This document shows positions 12,906 to 26,140 of a stretch of 64,000 bases of DNA, one piece after another; the stretch's first letter is position 1; each line of letters opens with the position of its first letter. Location: assembly GCA_963514095.1 (NCBI GenBank), contig OY741271.1, positions 13,272,772 through 13,336,771 of the forward strand, written 5' to 3'. The position numbers were made by a program, and so were the translations under genes. The stretch is from Eutrigla gurnardus. Taxonomy: Eukaryota > Chordata > Actinopteri > Perciformes > Triglidae. The notes beneath the pieces were generated by a model that had not been told where the DNA came from, searched no databases, and was given only the letters and a program-made list of their open reading frames with translations.

Positions 12906-13296
12906 GTAAGTCCCATCACCCCTAAAATAATTCCATAGCTAAATGCAATATGAAACATAACAGTTATGTTGTTTTTTTAAACGCATGTTCCGTGTTTCAC
13001 AGGCTCAAACATGATAAAAACATAAATAAACAAATAAAAACAGACAGTATATGGTACAGTTAACGAAAATACAACAGACAGACCCAACCCCCTAATGGTA
13101 TGGTATGATCCACTTTCTCTCTCCCTGCTTTCTGTCTGTGTTGCGCTCGCTCCAGTAAGTAGCTCAAACAGCATTTCTTTACTTTCACCGCTCAATAGCA
13201 ACACATTATAAGCAGCACCGGTCCTCATTTTTGCTGATCTGAATTTACAGATCACTCTGTATGTTGTTTTTTTCTAGCTAGCTAATATTTGCATCG

Positions 13297-13298
<2 letters not shown>

Positions 13299-13342
<44 letters not shown>
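13299..13342 (+). repeat. (TG)n microsatellite
   Basis: About 22 uninterrupted TG units. Confidence 0.95.
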
Positions 13343-13343
<1 letters not shown>

Positions 13344-13654
13344 ATAGCCAGCCAGTCAGATGGATATGATGTTTTTTCAAGAGACAAGTGTGAGGATCAG
13401 GTGAGAGAGTACAGTCAAAATGATGTTGACCACAGTAGGGTGACCAGATGTCCTGAAATATCCAGGATGCTCCTGAATTTTGAGTAGTTGTCCTGAATTC
13501 CAAACTCTGTCTTGTTTGTCCTGAAGTGTACCTTGTGGGAGCCTATAATAATTAGGGGTGTGACGAGATCTAAAGTCGACGATATTTCCCATCGCGTTAA
13601 AAATCCGTCTCGCGAGATTTGTGAGCTATACATAGCTGAGGTTTTACAGACAGC

Positions 13655-14425
13655 TGTTACTGACTGGGAGCTTAAAAAACCCAACCACGGCATCGCTTAT
13701 TGTTACCGACAATGCACGTAATATGGACGTGGCCGTGCGCGACGCGGGATTGAAGTCGCACATCTGTTTTCCGCACACTATAAATCTTGCAACCCAAGCT
13801 GGCTTCGGTGTTCCCCGCGTCGCTCGTTTACTCGGGCGGTCATGGTGCGTGTCCACAGGCAGCGGTGTTTCCCCGCGTCCCATTCATTGTCTATGTGAAA
13901 AGCTGTGCAATGCATTCTGGTAGCGTCGCGGCGAATGTCGAGAGACGGCGCGCGAGTTGGCCGTTCCTCATTTGCCTAAAGTTGAAGTCGAATCTACTTT
14001 ATGCTAATCAGAGGCGCCGGGCTCGACTCGCCGCCTCGGGAACGCTCGCGAACGCTCGCAAAAATGTGTTGTTTAAAGGAGAGCGCCTGTCAATCATCCT
14101 CTAGTGGCAGCCCACCAAGCGTGCAATACTGGGAAGCGGCGCGTCCACACGCGTTTAAAATCGCCCCTGTGGACACGTACCTTGACTGCTTTTTGTCATC
14201 GTAGTTCAGCGGCTACCGCGGTGAAAATGTCCAAGTAGAAACGGCTACAATTACCATCACACAAGTTAATGACGGGCACGTTGGATATGCTGGCTCGTTA
14301 CCTTGAGCAGCAAGCTGCCATAGCAGCAGCTCTCACCAGCCCAGAGATAAGACAAAACTCCCGAAGCATTGATACACTTGACAGCTGCGATGTCAGAGAT
14401 GCTGAAGATGCTGTAGTTGCAGCAT
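13655..14425 (+). pseudogene. Broken hAT transposase remnant
   Basis: Two coding-like blocks read as a ZBED/hAT transposase. The first (13655-13842) includes VTDWELKKP, then MDVAVRDAGLKSHICFPHTI, NLATQ and VPRVARLLGR. The second (about 14190-14425) includes FCHRSSAATAVKMSK, an in-frame stop, LPSHKL, and MLARYLEQQAAIAAALTSPE with IRQNSRSIDTLD. The blocks are separated by the nested 13844-14181 element, and frameshifts occur in the first. Much of the usual transposase (about 600 aa) is missing, so it cannot be active. Confidence 0.8.
13844..14181. mobile_element. Nested inverted-repeat element inside the hAT remnant
   Basis: The ends GGTGCGTGTCCACAGG (13844-13859) and CCTGTGGACACGTACC (14166-14181) are reverse complements with one mismatch. 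The 338-bp body is GC-rich, unlike its host element, and interrupts the transposase reading between VARLLGR and FCHRSSA. I found no clear target-site duplication, so the superfamily is unassigned. Confidence 0.65.
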
Positions 14426-14810
14426 GTTGTTCATGACATACTTGGTCAGGCTCCGTTTGCACTATTTGCACTCTGTATTGACAAAGTAGAACTTTGATTT
14501 GGTTTTGCACATATTTACACTTGGGAAAAAGAAATATTTTATTTTATTTTAACTTTTATAAATTTTAGTTTCAGTTTAAATTTGTGAAAGAAGAAGTTTA
14601 TTAAAAGATCATGCTTACATCATGCATGTAAAGAGTTATAATAAAATATTTCAAATTGCATGTGCAACTCTGTTAAATTAAAGTCTGTTAGTCCAGTCAT
14701 ATATTTTGTCATTGTAGTTTTCTTAAAATCTCGTCTCGTCTCGTTCTCGTGAACCCAATATCGTGTCTCGTCTCGTCTCGTGAGTGTATCATCACACCCC
14801 TAATAATAAT

Positions 14811-16121
14811 AGATAGTATGTTGTATCAAATCAATTACATGGGAAATGATATGTGTGTATTGTGATGGGAATTTTTCATTTCATTACAGTATAATTAGTA
14901 GTTTGAGTAGTTTTAACTCATACTATTCCATGTGTCATGAGGTAACCTGTATTCTGCACTTATGTCATGTCATGTGTTACATGAGTTGTGAAATGCATCT
15001 TGTGACACCAGCACAGCTGGCAAGTCAATATGGATCTATGGACACTGATGAGTGGTTCAAACACCACATTCTGGACAAAGTTCTCCATCCTCACAAACAA
15101 CGGAACAATGCTTCTCTGATGACACATCACAAACAACTGTATAAAAGCCCTTCTCAAGACTGAAGAATGGGTCAGACTCTTAAGGAGTTTGCTCTGAAGC
15201 TGTATGTCGGTGATGCGGTCCGCTTGGACACCCTGTTTGCGAGGGCTTTGACTTATTAGACTTTGTCTGTTTACAGTCTGTCTGTAGCAACTGCTAGCCT
15301 GTTTTGGACTCTTTATAAAATAAATGACTAAAAGCTCTGTTAGGAGTTGTATTCTTATTTCTCATCAGGTGATCATAAACCGATTTCCACCACATGTATC
15401 AAAGCCTGATATGTTATTCCTCAGTGCCATAGGCGTGTCAAGCCCGTTGGGTTTATGTACTTTATTGTAGTTATGCATACTGTTTGTTTCTTTTTATGTC
15501 ATTAAAAATGTTTTAACAAAAAACAAAACACTGGGCCAATAATTCACAGACTAATCTTATATATCTTTATTTATTTGCCTTTGTCTACCTCATTATATTT
15601 TAATTCTAATACAATTTCATTTGTAGTACTTTGTAAACCAAGTGATGGCTTTTTGGCTCAGCATTAAAGTAAGATTTCAAGTTACAATGATTTCCCCCTT
15701 ACCCCAAAAGTCTGATGTTCTTCATTCACAAATGTGAGAATGATAGTCCAAAATAAAGGGACAATTTTTTGGGGATCATTGGGTGCTCAGCACACCTAAC
15801 GCTCGCCAGTTATATTTACAATCAATGTGCTTCATAGGGGGTTATCCCCAGGGGTGTCATTCACAAGTCCACATTAAGAGGGTTGCACAAGTAAGGAGGG
15901 GTGGGGGGTGTTGTTATGTGTTCTCACTTAATTATTTTATTATTTGTATTAATACTACTTAAAGAATATATACGTTAATTATTATTATTCATTGTTTGTG
16001 CGCATGTATTGTAAATGGTAATGTAGGTCATGTGACTTCATTGTCTCTGTTCGCAGGAGCCTACAATGTTTTTACCTTCACTTTTCACTGCTCGGTAGTA
16101 CGCCTACTAAATTCAAAGAAG
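14811..16121. other. Spacer, no gene seen
   Basis: AT-rich sequence after the hAT element. An open frame around 14846-15163 matches nothing I know. I see no splice-bounded exon here. Confidence 0.4.
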
Positions 16122-16515
16122 AGAAGATACTGGTCAGAGAACAACTTCAACACATCCCAGTATGAATATGAGGAAGACGTACTGGGAGAAGGTGAAAATG
16201 TATTCTTTATGGCGTGACTGAGCCAAACAGGACCAAGACAACTTTTAGCCCATTGCTATTACGGCTGGAAAAGTAGTTTCTTAGAATAACTGAATTTTAA
16301 ACTCGAATTTGAGCTAGAAGGAGGATTTAATGATAAGGTGAGTTTTAACGAAGCTTGACAAACATTTTTGCATACAATCTGAAATGTTTATTGAAATTGG
16401 ACAAACTATCTCACGATATCTCAAAAATAAAGTAATTTTCGTAAACATGCTAGAGGTTTATAGCGAAGGGGCCAATGTTGTTGATGGACAATGTAGTAAC
16501 ACTGGTATGGTGTTT
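16122..16515 (-). repeat. Dispersed repeat family, copy A
   Basis: The reverse complement of this stretch matches copies at 32125-32620 and 54670-55640. Shared landmarks in order are ACCATACCAGTGT, CTCTAGCATGTTTA, AAATGTTTGTCAA, AAGAAACTA.TTTTCCAG, TTCTCCCAGTA and CCAGTATCTTCT. The copies are diverged but collinear. There is no obvious coding capacity. Confidence 0.75.
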
Positions 16516-18189
16516 TAAGCAAATGATGTGGAAACTTGAATCTTCCAGTGCAGAATGGACTTTTTAGTGAAGAGAAATCTTGGAGTAGCTAAAAAAAAAA
16601 AAAAAGTACCGGTATATAATATTTGCATACTCATGCATTCTGTATTTGTAACAAGGGAGAAGTAATGTGGAAGAATTTAACCAGGCAGCCTAATCAAACA
16701 AACACAACTTATTATCCCAATCAGACTATTTTATATCTGGAGGAGATCTATAGAATCATTTGAAAGATGATTAATTCCCATGAAAATGATAAACAGTGGC
16801 TTTAAATTAAAGCAAGGAAAAGATGATCAGACTACACAACTCGAACCCAACTGAACATGTGGATCTGTCGGGTTACTTTTAACGGTTTTGAGGTTGCATA
16901 TGAGTGTAGATTGGTTTTGTAGCCTACTTGAACTTCCTCTTCTTTTGTCTTATGAAATCTTGGAAATATTACAGGTTGCAGAGGACATTCTCCTTCCTCA
17001 TAAGTGCGTTCATGACTCATAAGCAAGATCTGTTTTTCTGCACAGAAAAGAGCAGCTTTCAAAGCAACTAATGTAATCTCTGTATTTAAGACAAGAAACG
17101 ACGCCTTACTTTGGGTTGGAAATTCTCACTTCACTTATTAAACAGATGTAAACTTCCAGTTGTTAACTATTCTTTTAGTCCATATCTTGCATTTTTGTGT
17201 CTTCATAGGAACTCTGCTTGTTAATTTTTTCTATACCACAGTATTTGTGTGTCTGTCTTACATTATACATTTGTCCAACCAGATTAACGCTGAATGTGTT
17301 TGTTTAGTATTTTGCCCAGTGGTGCCTTTTTAAAAATATAAATTTACATATCACACTAGATATATCTCTAGAATACACAATAATGATACATTGGAATATA
17401 CTATCGGACTACGACAACTACTGTATAAAACAAAAAATAGGATAACATACTATATACATTAGGCAGACTGCACATTTTCTGCTGTTTTTTCTACTTAAAT
17501 TAAAATACTAGTACTGTAATAATAAAAACAATGTGTGAATTTGTCATGTTCAGGTTAAAGGAAAGTCAGAACAAGAAGGATAAAGCTGAGAGTTCTCTGT
17601 GAGACAGAGGTGAGGTGTTATACAAGGTTATTGCTCCTGTAATGGTCTTTGTGGCACGAGCCAAATCAGTCTGTCTTATTTGCTGGTCTATTGCAGAGGA
17701 CCGAGTCCAGAATGTTGAAGTGGGGGTTCTTCTTCGGCCGCCCGTTGCTGCTTTGACCGAGGTGCTTTTTATGGTCCCTGTAGTCTTCATTTTTTTTAGT
17801 TTGTTGCTCGACAGTACGTTCGTACCCCGCCGCAGGCATCTCTTTTTAGAATTGCTGTAATATGGACTTTGTTTATGTAGCCCCCTCCAGTTTCGCCTGG
17901 ACTTCAGCTGAAGACCATAATGCTAGGAGACAGTTTGTCTCCTCTACAGACCACTGCTGCTTTGCTGCATGCTGCAGAGCCAGTTTTTTTGTCATTGGAA
18001 ACAGAAAAAACGGTTCCAAATCCAGCACTGGCCCTGATCCAGCACTGGAACTGCTTTGGTGGAAAAGGGGTAGGCTATGTGAGAGGAGGAGCTCTGCTGT
18101 CTGTCCAGGAGGTGGTGGAGAGGATGCTCAGGATTATCCAAATGGAAAACAGTGTGTTCAGTATCCCCCTCTATCCACCACAACTTCAA
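16516..18189. other. Spacer with possible LINE debris, no gene seen
   Basis: Mostly AT-rich sequence, including an A-run at 16592-16605. From about 17560 to 18189 the minus strand may continue the LINE remnant at 18190-18389: short phrases such as NPEHPLHHLL recall LINE C-termini, but no stretch is convincing. Confidence 0.35.
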
Positions 18190-18389
18190 AGGTGTTTGGT
18201 TTGCACCCAAAGGTGAAGCAGGTGGTTTCTTCCAGCCCACTCCACCTCCAGTCCATCACTTACACACCCAACCACTGCAGAGGCGTCACAACACGTATGC
18301 AAGTGGAATGGCCCGGCTTTGTCCTGGAAGTCTGTGGTGTGCAAGGTGAAAAGAAAGGGAGACAGCATCGCCCCCCTGCGGAGTCCCAT
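18190..18389 (-). pseudogene. LINE reverse transcriptase remnant
   Basis: The minus strand reads GLRRGAMLSPFLFTLHTTDF, then a stretch resembling the catalytic region of fish LINEs with HTCCDASAVVGCVSDG in place of the usual F/YSDDSAVVGC, and then NHLLHL. The order and spacing fit the RT palm domain of a jockey/L2-like element, but the catalytic box is damaged. The 255-aa open frame on the opposite strand (17862-18629) is most likely a chance antisense frame. Confidence 0.6.
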
Positions 18390-18559
18390 GGTACTATCTA
18401 CAAACCATTAGGCTTTGTTAGGGCGACACCTAGTGGCCAAGTCAAAACAGAGCACCAGCTTTACCCCTTTCGCTCCAATTCACATCAGCCTCAAATCACA
18501 CATTTCGACAATAATAAACATATTAGTGTAAAACCGCAGTTAACTGCCGTAAATCCTTT

Positions 18560-18790
18560 TCAGGACGTGAAAAGGCGACTTCCTCAATACGTCACCGGCA
18601 GCCAGCCAATGAGAGGCCACATTTGTTAGAGCTTTTGATGCCGAGAATCTGGTGGCTATTTCTCCTCACTAATCATCTCATTTGCGATGCGGAAACGGGG
18701 ACCAATTCGATCGAAAAGCGAAACGCCGGATCACGTGACCAGTATGAGACGACATGACCGACAGGTGTAGCAGGTTTGTACCGATTTTTA
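18560..18790 (+). promoter_or_regulatory. Candidate c1galt1 promoter and non-coding exon
   Basis: A CpG-richer patch about 1 kb upstream of the c1galt1 start codon. It has a CCAAT box (AGCCAATGAG, about 18603-18612), a palindromic E-box TCACGTGA (18731-18738, USF/TFE type) and a possible donor CAG|GTTTGT near 18773. The coding exon itself is preceded by an acceptor-like TTCCCTATAG about 36 bp before the ATG, which implies an upstream non-coding exon. Inferred only. Confidence 0.4.
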
Positions 18791-19646
18791 TGTAGAAACA
18801 GGAAATGTCTCGCTGCAAATGGTTTAAGCATGTCGCGTCCACAAATGACTGATGAACCAGCAAAGATAAACACACACACACAGGCCTACGGGAGTAACTG
18901 GCTGGAAATAACCGTGTATGATGACGACATGTCAGCATATCGTAGTTGTAGTCATGGATACCACATGGCTGTAATTCGCTGTCGCAGCACTGTCATGTTT
19001 GATCTAAACCGACGCGATGCCGAGGATCACCTACTTTATTTATAGGCAGGAGATAATGAGTGGAGTCGTGATCGCTGAAGAATATACTCTCTGTTTTGTT
19101 GTTGTTGTCGCCAAAAAACAAACCCATCTTGTTGATCGTTAACATCGGTGTCAGGTTTTGGGGGTCTTTTACCTCATTGAACCTCTATGAGGCAAACAGA
19201 TTGAATCTAATGAGATGTTGGAGTGACGCTGCAACAAGGCGTGAAGTCCACAAAGGAGTCCTGAAGGAGGCCTGCTCGTGCCAAAATGAATCCACGTGTT
19301 TTATTAGGCCTTTAGCTCGGTTTAAATGTACGTTTGTTAGTTTGGCTTCAAGACAAACAGCAGTGTAGTGTGATGATGTCATCTGGGAGCCTCAGACCTT
19401 TTATTAGTGGGACAAATCCCCGTTTTCTTGGAGCACGCTTTCTGATTTGCAGTAAGTCCTACATTCACATTAAAGTAATTTAATTTTAGGTTTATTGGGT
19501 GGGGGTCCAAATCCCATATGAGTTTATCGCCTGTTCTGATGATTTGCAAAATAACATCCACTAACCAGTCCATCAAAATCGATCCTGGTGTGTTCCCTAT
19601 AGAGACGCTGTAACTGGGACATCACAGTGCTGGGGACGGTCTTACC

Positions 19647-23373
<3,727 letters not shown>

Positions 23374-24410
23374 TTCTGCGTTTAGCTGGAGTTGATTTCA
23401 CAGCCCATGTCGGCTAATGGTTTCTTCTGACAGGTCTTCTTGATCCCATCACAGTATGAATCCAGCCAGTGTGACGGTGTGAGCACACTCACGGCGATAG
23501 TTGTTACATCTGAATATGATTCAGTGGCAGCGCTGTATGGCTGGGCTTTTTTTTAAAATACATTTTGTTTTAATTATTTTGGACATAATCAGCATTTCAG
23601 TCTATTAATTATGATGTTGCACAGTTACAGATATGTGTTTGGAGTGATGCAGGAAGAGGCACATAGAATGTTATTTTAATGTATTTTACTAGTACCTGAC
23701 CTGAGCCAATAATACAGCAGCTGATTGATGTGAAGATTTTATCATTTTCAATTCATTATCTTATTATTATTTCCTTGAAATTGCAAGCAATAACTTGCGT
23801 GTTTGTATCACAACTTCAAAAACATTAAGCATATTTTCTTTATGGCCTCTTTCATTTGTTGGTGTTACATCTGAGGTTCTGGTTAATTAACTTTTGAATT
23901 GTTTCACTGCTGAGTTAATTTTTTAATTGAATAATTTTAGTAAATTGGGTTCTTTTAGGCTTTCTGAAACAACATACAACATTTCAAGTTGCAATTTTTT
24001 TTTTTTTGTATTTGTGGCCGTTTGCATTTTTACCTTTTTTGATTTCCTTTTGAACATTCTGTGGTTTAATCATTTAAGTAGACTTTAAAGCCACTGCCAA
24101 TATTGACACAATGTTTGTTTCAGTAAGAAAAACAACAACTGCTGTTAAAAATGTGTGTTTTTGTTTCTTTTTTTTATTACCATTGAGTGATTTGAGCTCT
24201 GTGTGTGTACTTGAAACTTGTTTTTGAGAACACTGCAGCTTTTAATTAACACAGTATTGTACAAAATCCAATGACTCCCTCTTGCCAAGTCATTTTATAC
24301 AAACCAACAGTGAACATTGTAGCAGTTGTGACTGAAGATCACTGTCTGCGTTGAAGCTTGAAGTATCACACAAAAAGAGCTGCAGGAAAAAGCACTGATG
24401 TCGATGAATG

Positions 24411-24416
24411 AATAAA
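24411..24416 (+). terminator. Poly(A) signal, likely c1galt1
   Basis: First canonical AATAAA seen downstream of the c1galt1 stop codon (23373) on the plus strand, implying a 3' UTR of about 1.06 kb. It falls inside the likely tac3 3' end region. Confidence 0.5.
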
Positions 24417-24433
24417 TGATGTATAAAAATGTG

Positions 24434-24439
24434 TTTATT
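24434..24439 (-). terminator. Poly(A) signal, likely tac3
   Basis: Minus-strand AATAAA about 180 bp past the tac3 stop codon, giving a compact 3' UTR. It faces the plus-strand signal at 24411-24416. Confidence 0.65.
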
Positions 24440-24617
24440 TGGAACTTTTGAAGAAAAAAACAAGATAAAACAAATACAATCTGTGTAGGTTATTGTCACT
24501 TTCATAAGCCAGCTGGCAGGTTTACAATGTGAATCACGCCATTTAGTCGTTTCCATGTAGTTCATTGTGTTTCTGGGATCTTCTGTTGCCGGCTGAGAGT
24601 TGTTTCAGTAGGAACGT

Positions 24618-25620
24618 CTACAACCCCTGTAGAAACCTGCACCAAAACACAGCATGCATATGTGTGAGTGTAATACATTATTCAATACCCAAATTTACTT
24701 TTTAGAAACACATGACAGAGAAAATCATTAATCATTTGATTGTTTTTAAGACTAGTTTAGTCCCCTGATGTTCTATCCTTTATCAGCCAGGTCAAGCATT
24801 AACTTATTTATAAGTAGTGGAGATGTTCCATCAAAAAAATAGGCACCCACCTCAGCCTGCACTTGTTGAGAAAAATGCCTCTCCTCTCTGGATACTCTCT
24901 CCTCCAGGGACCATTATCTGTGAGAACAGACATTACAGTCCCATAATGGTATATTGTCTGCAGGCTGAACATCTTGAATCTGAATGCACACAAAAGCCAA
25001 CAGGGCTATAACAAATATTTGATGTGAATTGTCACACTCACCAGGCTCTGAGTTTCTCCTTCCCATAAGACCGACAAAAATGTCATGCATTTCCCCTATA
25101 GAAGCAAAATCATAACCAATTAACACAATGATTTCAAAGAATGTGAAGGAAGCAAACACGTCACTAATCACAAAGATCTTACTTTTTTGTGGCTCAGCGT
25201 TTGCCTCTGATAACAATAAAAGAAAAATCGAAAAGGGAAAAATAGATGTGAAATAGAAAAAAGCATTTCAGACGATTTAATAAAGATGAAATAATCAAAA
25301 CGTTGAATGAGACTCACCGACATTTCTTCTTCCCATCAGTCCCACAAAGCTGTCATAATCCAAATCGCTGTACCTCTTCAGAATGTTCCGCTTGAGGACG
25401 TCCAAGCCTGTGGGCTGCTGCGATTATGAGAAGCAAACATAAAATAATAAATATAAAAATGAGGGTCTGAAAGATGGTCTTAAAATCAGTTTTTGTCATG
25501 ACGCGCCAGGAAACCTACATCTGAAGTTGATCTACGCGACCCGGGCTCCTCGCATCTGGACTGGCTGTATCGAAGTTTCATGACGAGGAAAAGAGTCACT
25601 AGCAGCAGACCTCTCCTCAT
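24618..25620 (-). CDS. tac3: Tachykinin-3 precursor (neurokinin F and neurokinin B), 6 coding exons
   Basis: Secreted neuropeptide precursor; the fish gene encodes two NK3-receptor ligands linked to reproductive control. Coding exons in order: 25519-25620, 25318-25417, 25183-25206, 25042-25095, 24851-24917, 24618-24636; 366 bp, 121 aa, all in phase with GT-AG introns. Residues 1 to about 22 form a signal peptide. Neurokinin F, YSDLDYDSFVGLMG (50-63), is preceded by KR and followed by RR; neurokinin B, EMHDIFVGLMG (77-87), is preceded by KR and followed by RR, with Gly as amide donor in both. From memory the NKB is identical to zebrafish NKBa and the NKF differs from zebrafish NKF only near its start, which points to tac3a. 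The C-terminus ends KCRLRFLQGL. The 24-bp third exon supplies the Lys of the KR site before NKB. An acceptor-like CGCACAG lies 17-18 bp before the ATG, so a 5' non-coding exon is expected. Confidence 0.95.
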
Positions 25621-25999
25621 TTTCTCAGCAACACCTGTGCGAGAAAATGTACAGTTATTCTACTTTAAGTTGTAAAAAATATCGCTAAAATATCGCTAAA
25701 ATTCAGAAACCAATTGTACCTGTTGCGCATAACCCGCTGCGTAATTGGTGCGTAAAAGCGCGCGGTGTCGGTTTACAAGGATATAGTTTATGAACCGTAT
25801 TTTTTAAATTATTGTTTTGATTCTCTTGTATGCATCCAGTAAACAAACACGAAGACAATAATGTCACGCAGTCCCCCTTTTTGTCTTGACGACAAATATT
25901 AAATTCACATCTTCATGTCAGAAAACTGTTGAAAACAGAATAACAATGTTCACATTTAACGCTAAGCATTTAAAAGCAACCTTTTTTTTTTATATTTAC

Positions 26000-26140
26000 C
26001 TGTTTTTATTGAGCAGAGTTTGGTCAAAGAAGTCAGCTCCGTGCGCCCTGGTGCAGAGTGAAGCGGGAAGGATAGATCCTGTAGTGAGATCCGCTCAGGA
26101 TGAATGAGGCATCCACACTTGGGCTAATAAATGATAGCTG
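26000..26140 (-). promoter_or_regulatory. Candidate tac3 non-coding first exon and core promoter
   Basis: On the minus strand, a donor ACAG|GTAAAT ends at 26000, upstream of the acceptor before the tac3 start. A TATA-like ATTTATTAG lies at about 26123-26131, which would place the transcription start near 26100. Inferred from signals only. Confidence 0.4.

Larger units (their letters stand above)
10477..13298. other. Spacer upstream of b4galnt1, no gene seen
   Basis: AT-rich DNA without a recognisable coding exon. It should hold the non-coding first exon and promoter of b4galnt1, because the start codon follows an acceptor-like site. The only clear structure is the minisatellite at 11518-11612. 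A locally GC-richer patch at about 12750-12880 is the best promoter candidate. Confidence 0.5.
13553..14802. mobile_element. hAT-family DNA transposon, 1250 bp, with 8-bp target duplication
   Basis: The ends are TAGGGGTGTGACGAG (left) and TCATCACACCCCTA (right), an inverted repeat of about 11 bp. A perfect 8-bp duplication, ATAATAAT, flanks it at 13545-13552 and 14803-14810. Eight-bp duplications are the hallmark of hAT insertion. Subterminal TCTCGTCTCGT repeats lie near the right end (about 14727-14780). The inside holds broken transposase sequence and a nested inverted-repeat element at 13844-14181, so the element is non-autonomous. Confidence 0.9.

Noticed and set aside
13437..13552. GGGTGACCAGATGTCCT motif as part of a transposon end
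   Set aside because: The phrase recalls a common fish repeat, but no partner end could be located and the hAT boundary lies downstream.
14846..15163. A 105-codon plus-strand frame after the hAT element, with AATAAA near 15318
   Set aside because: A processed pseudogene was considered, but neither the protein nor a poly(A) tail plus target duplication could be recognised.
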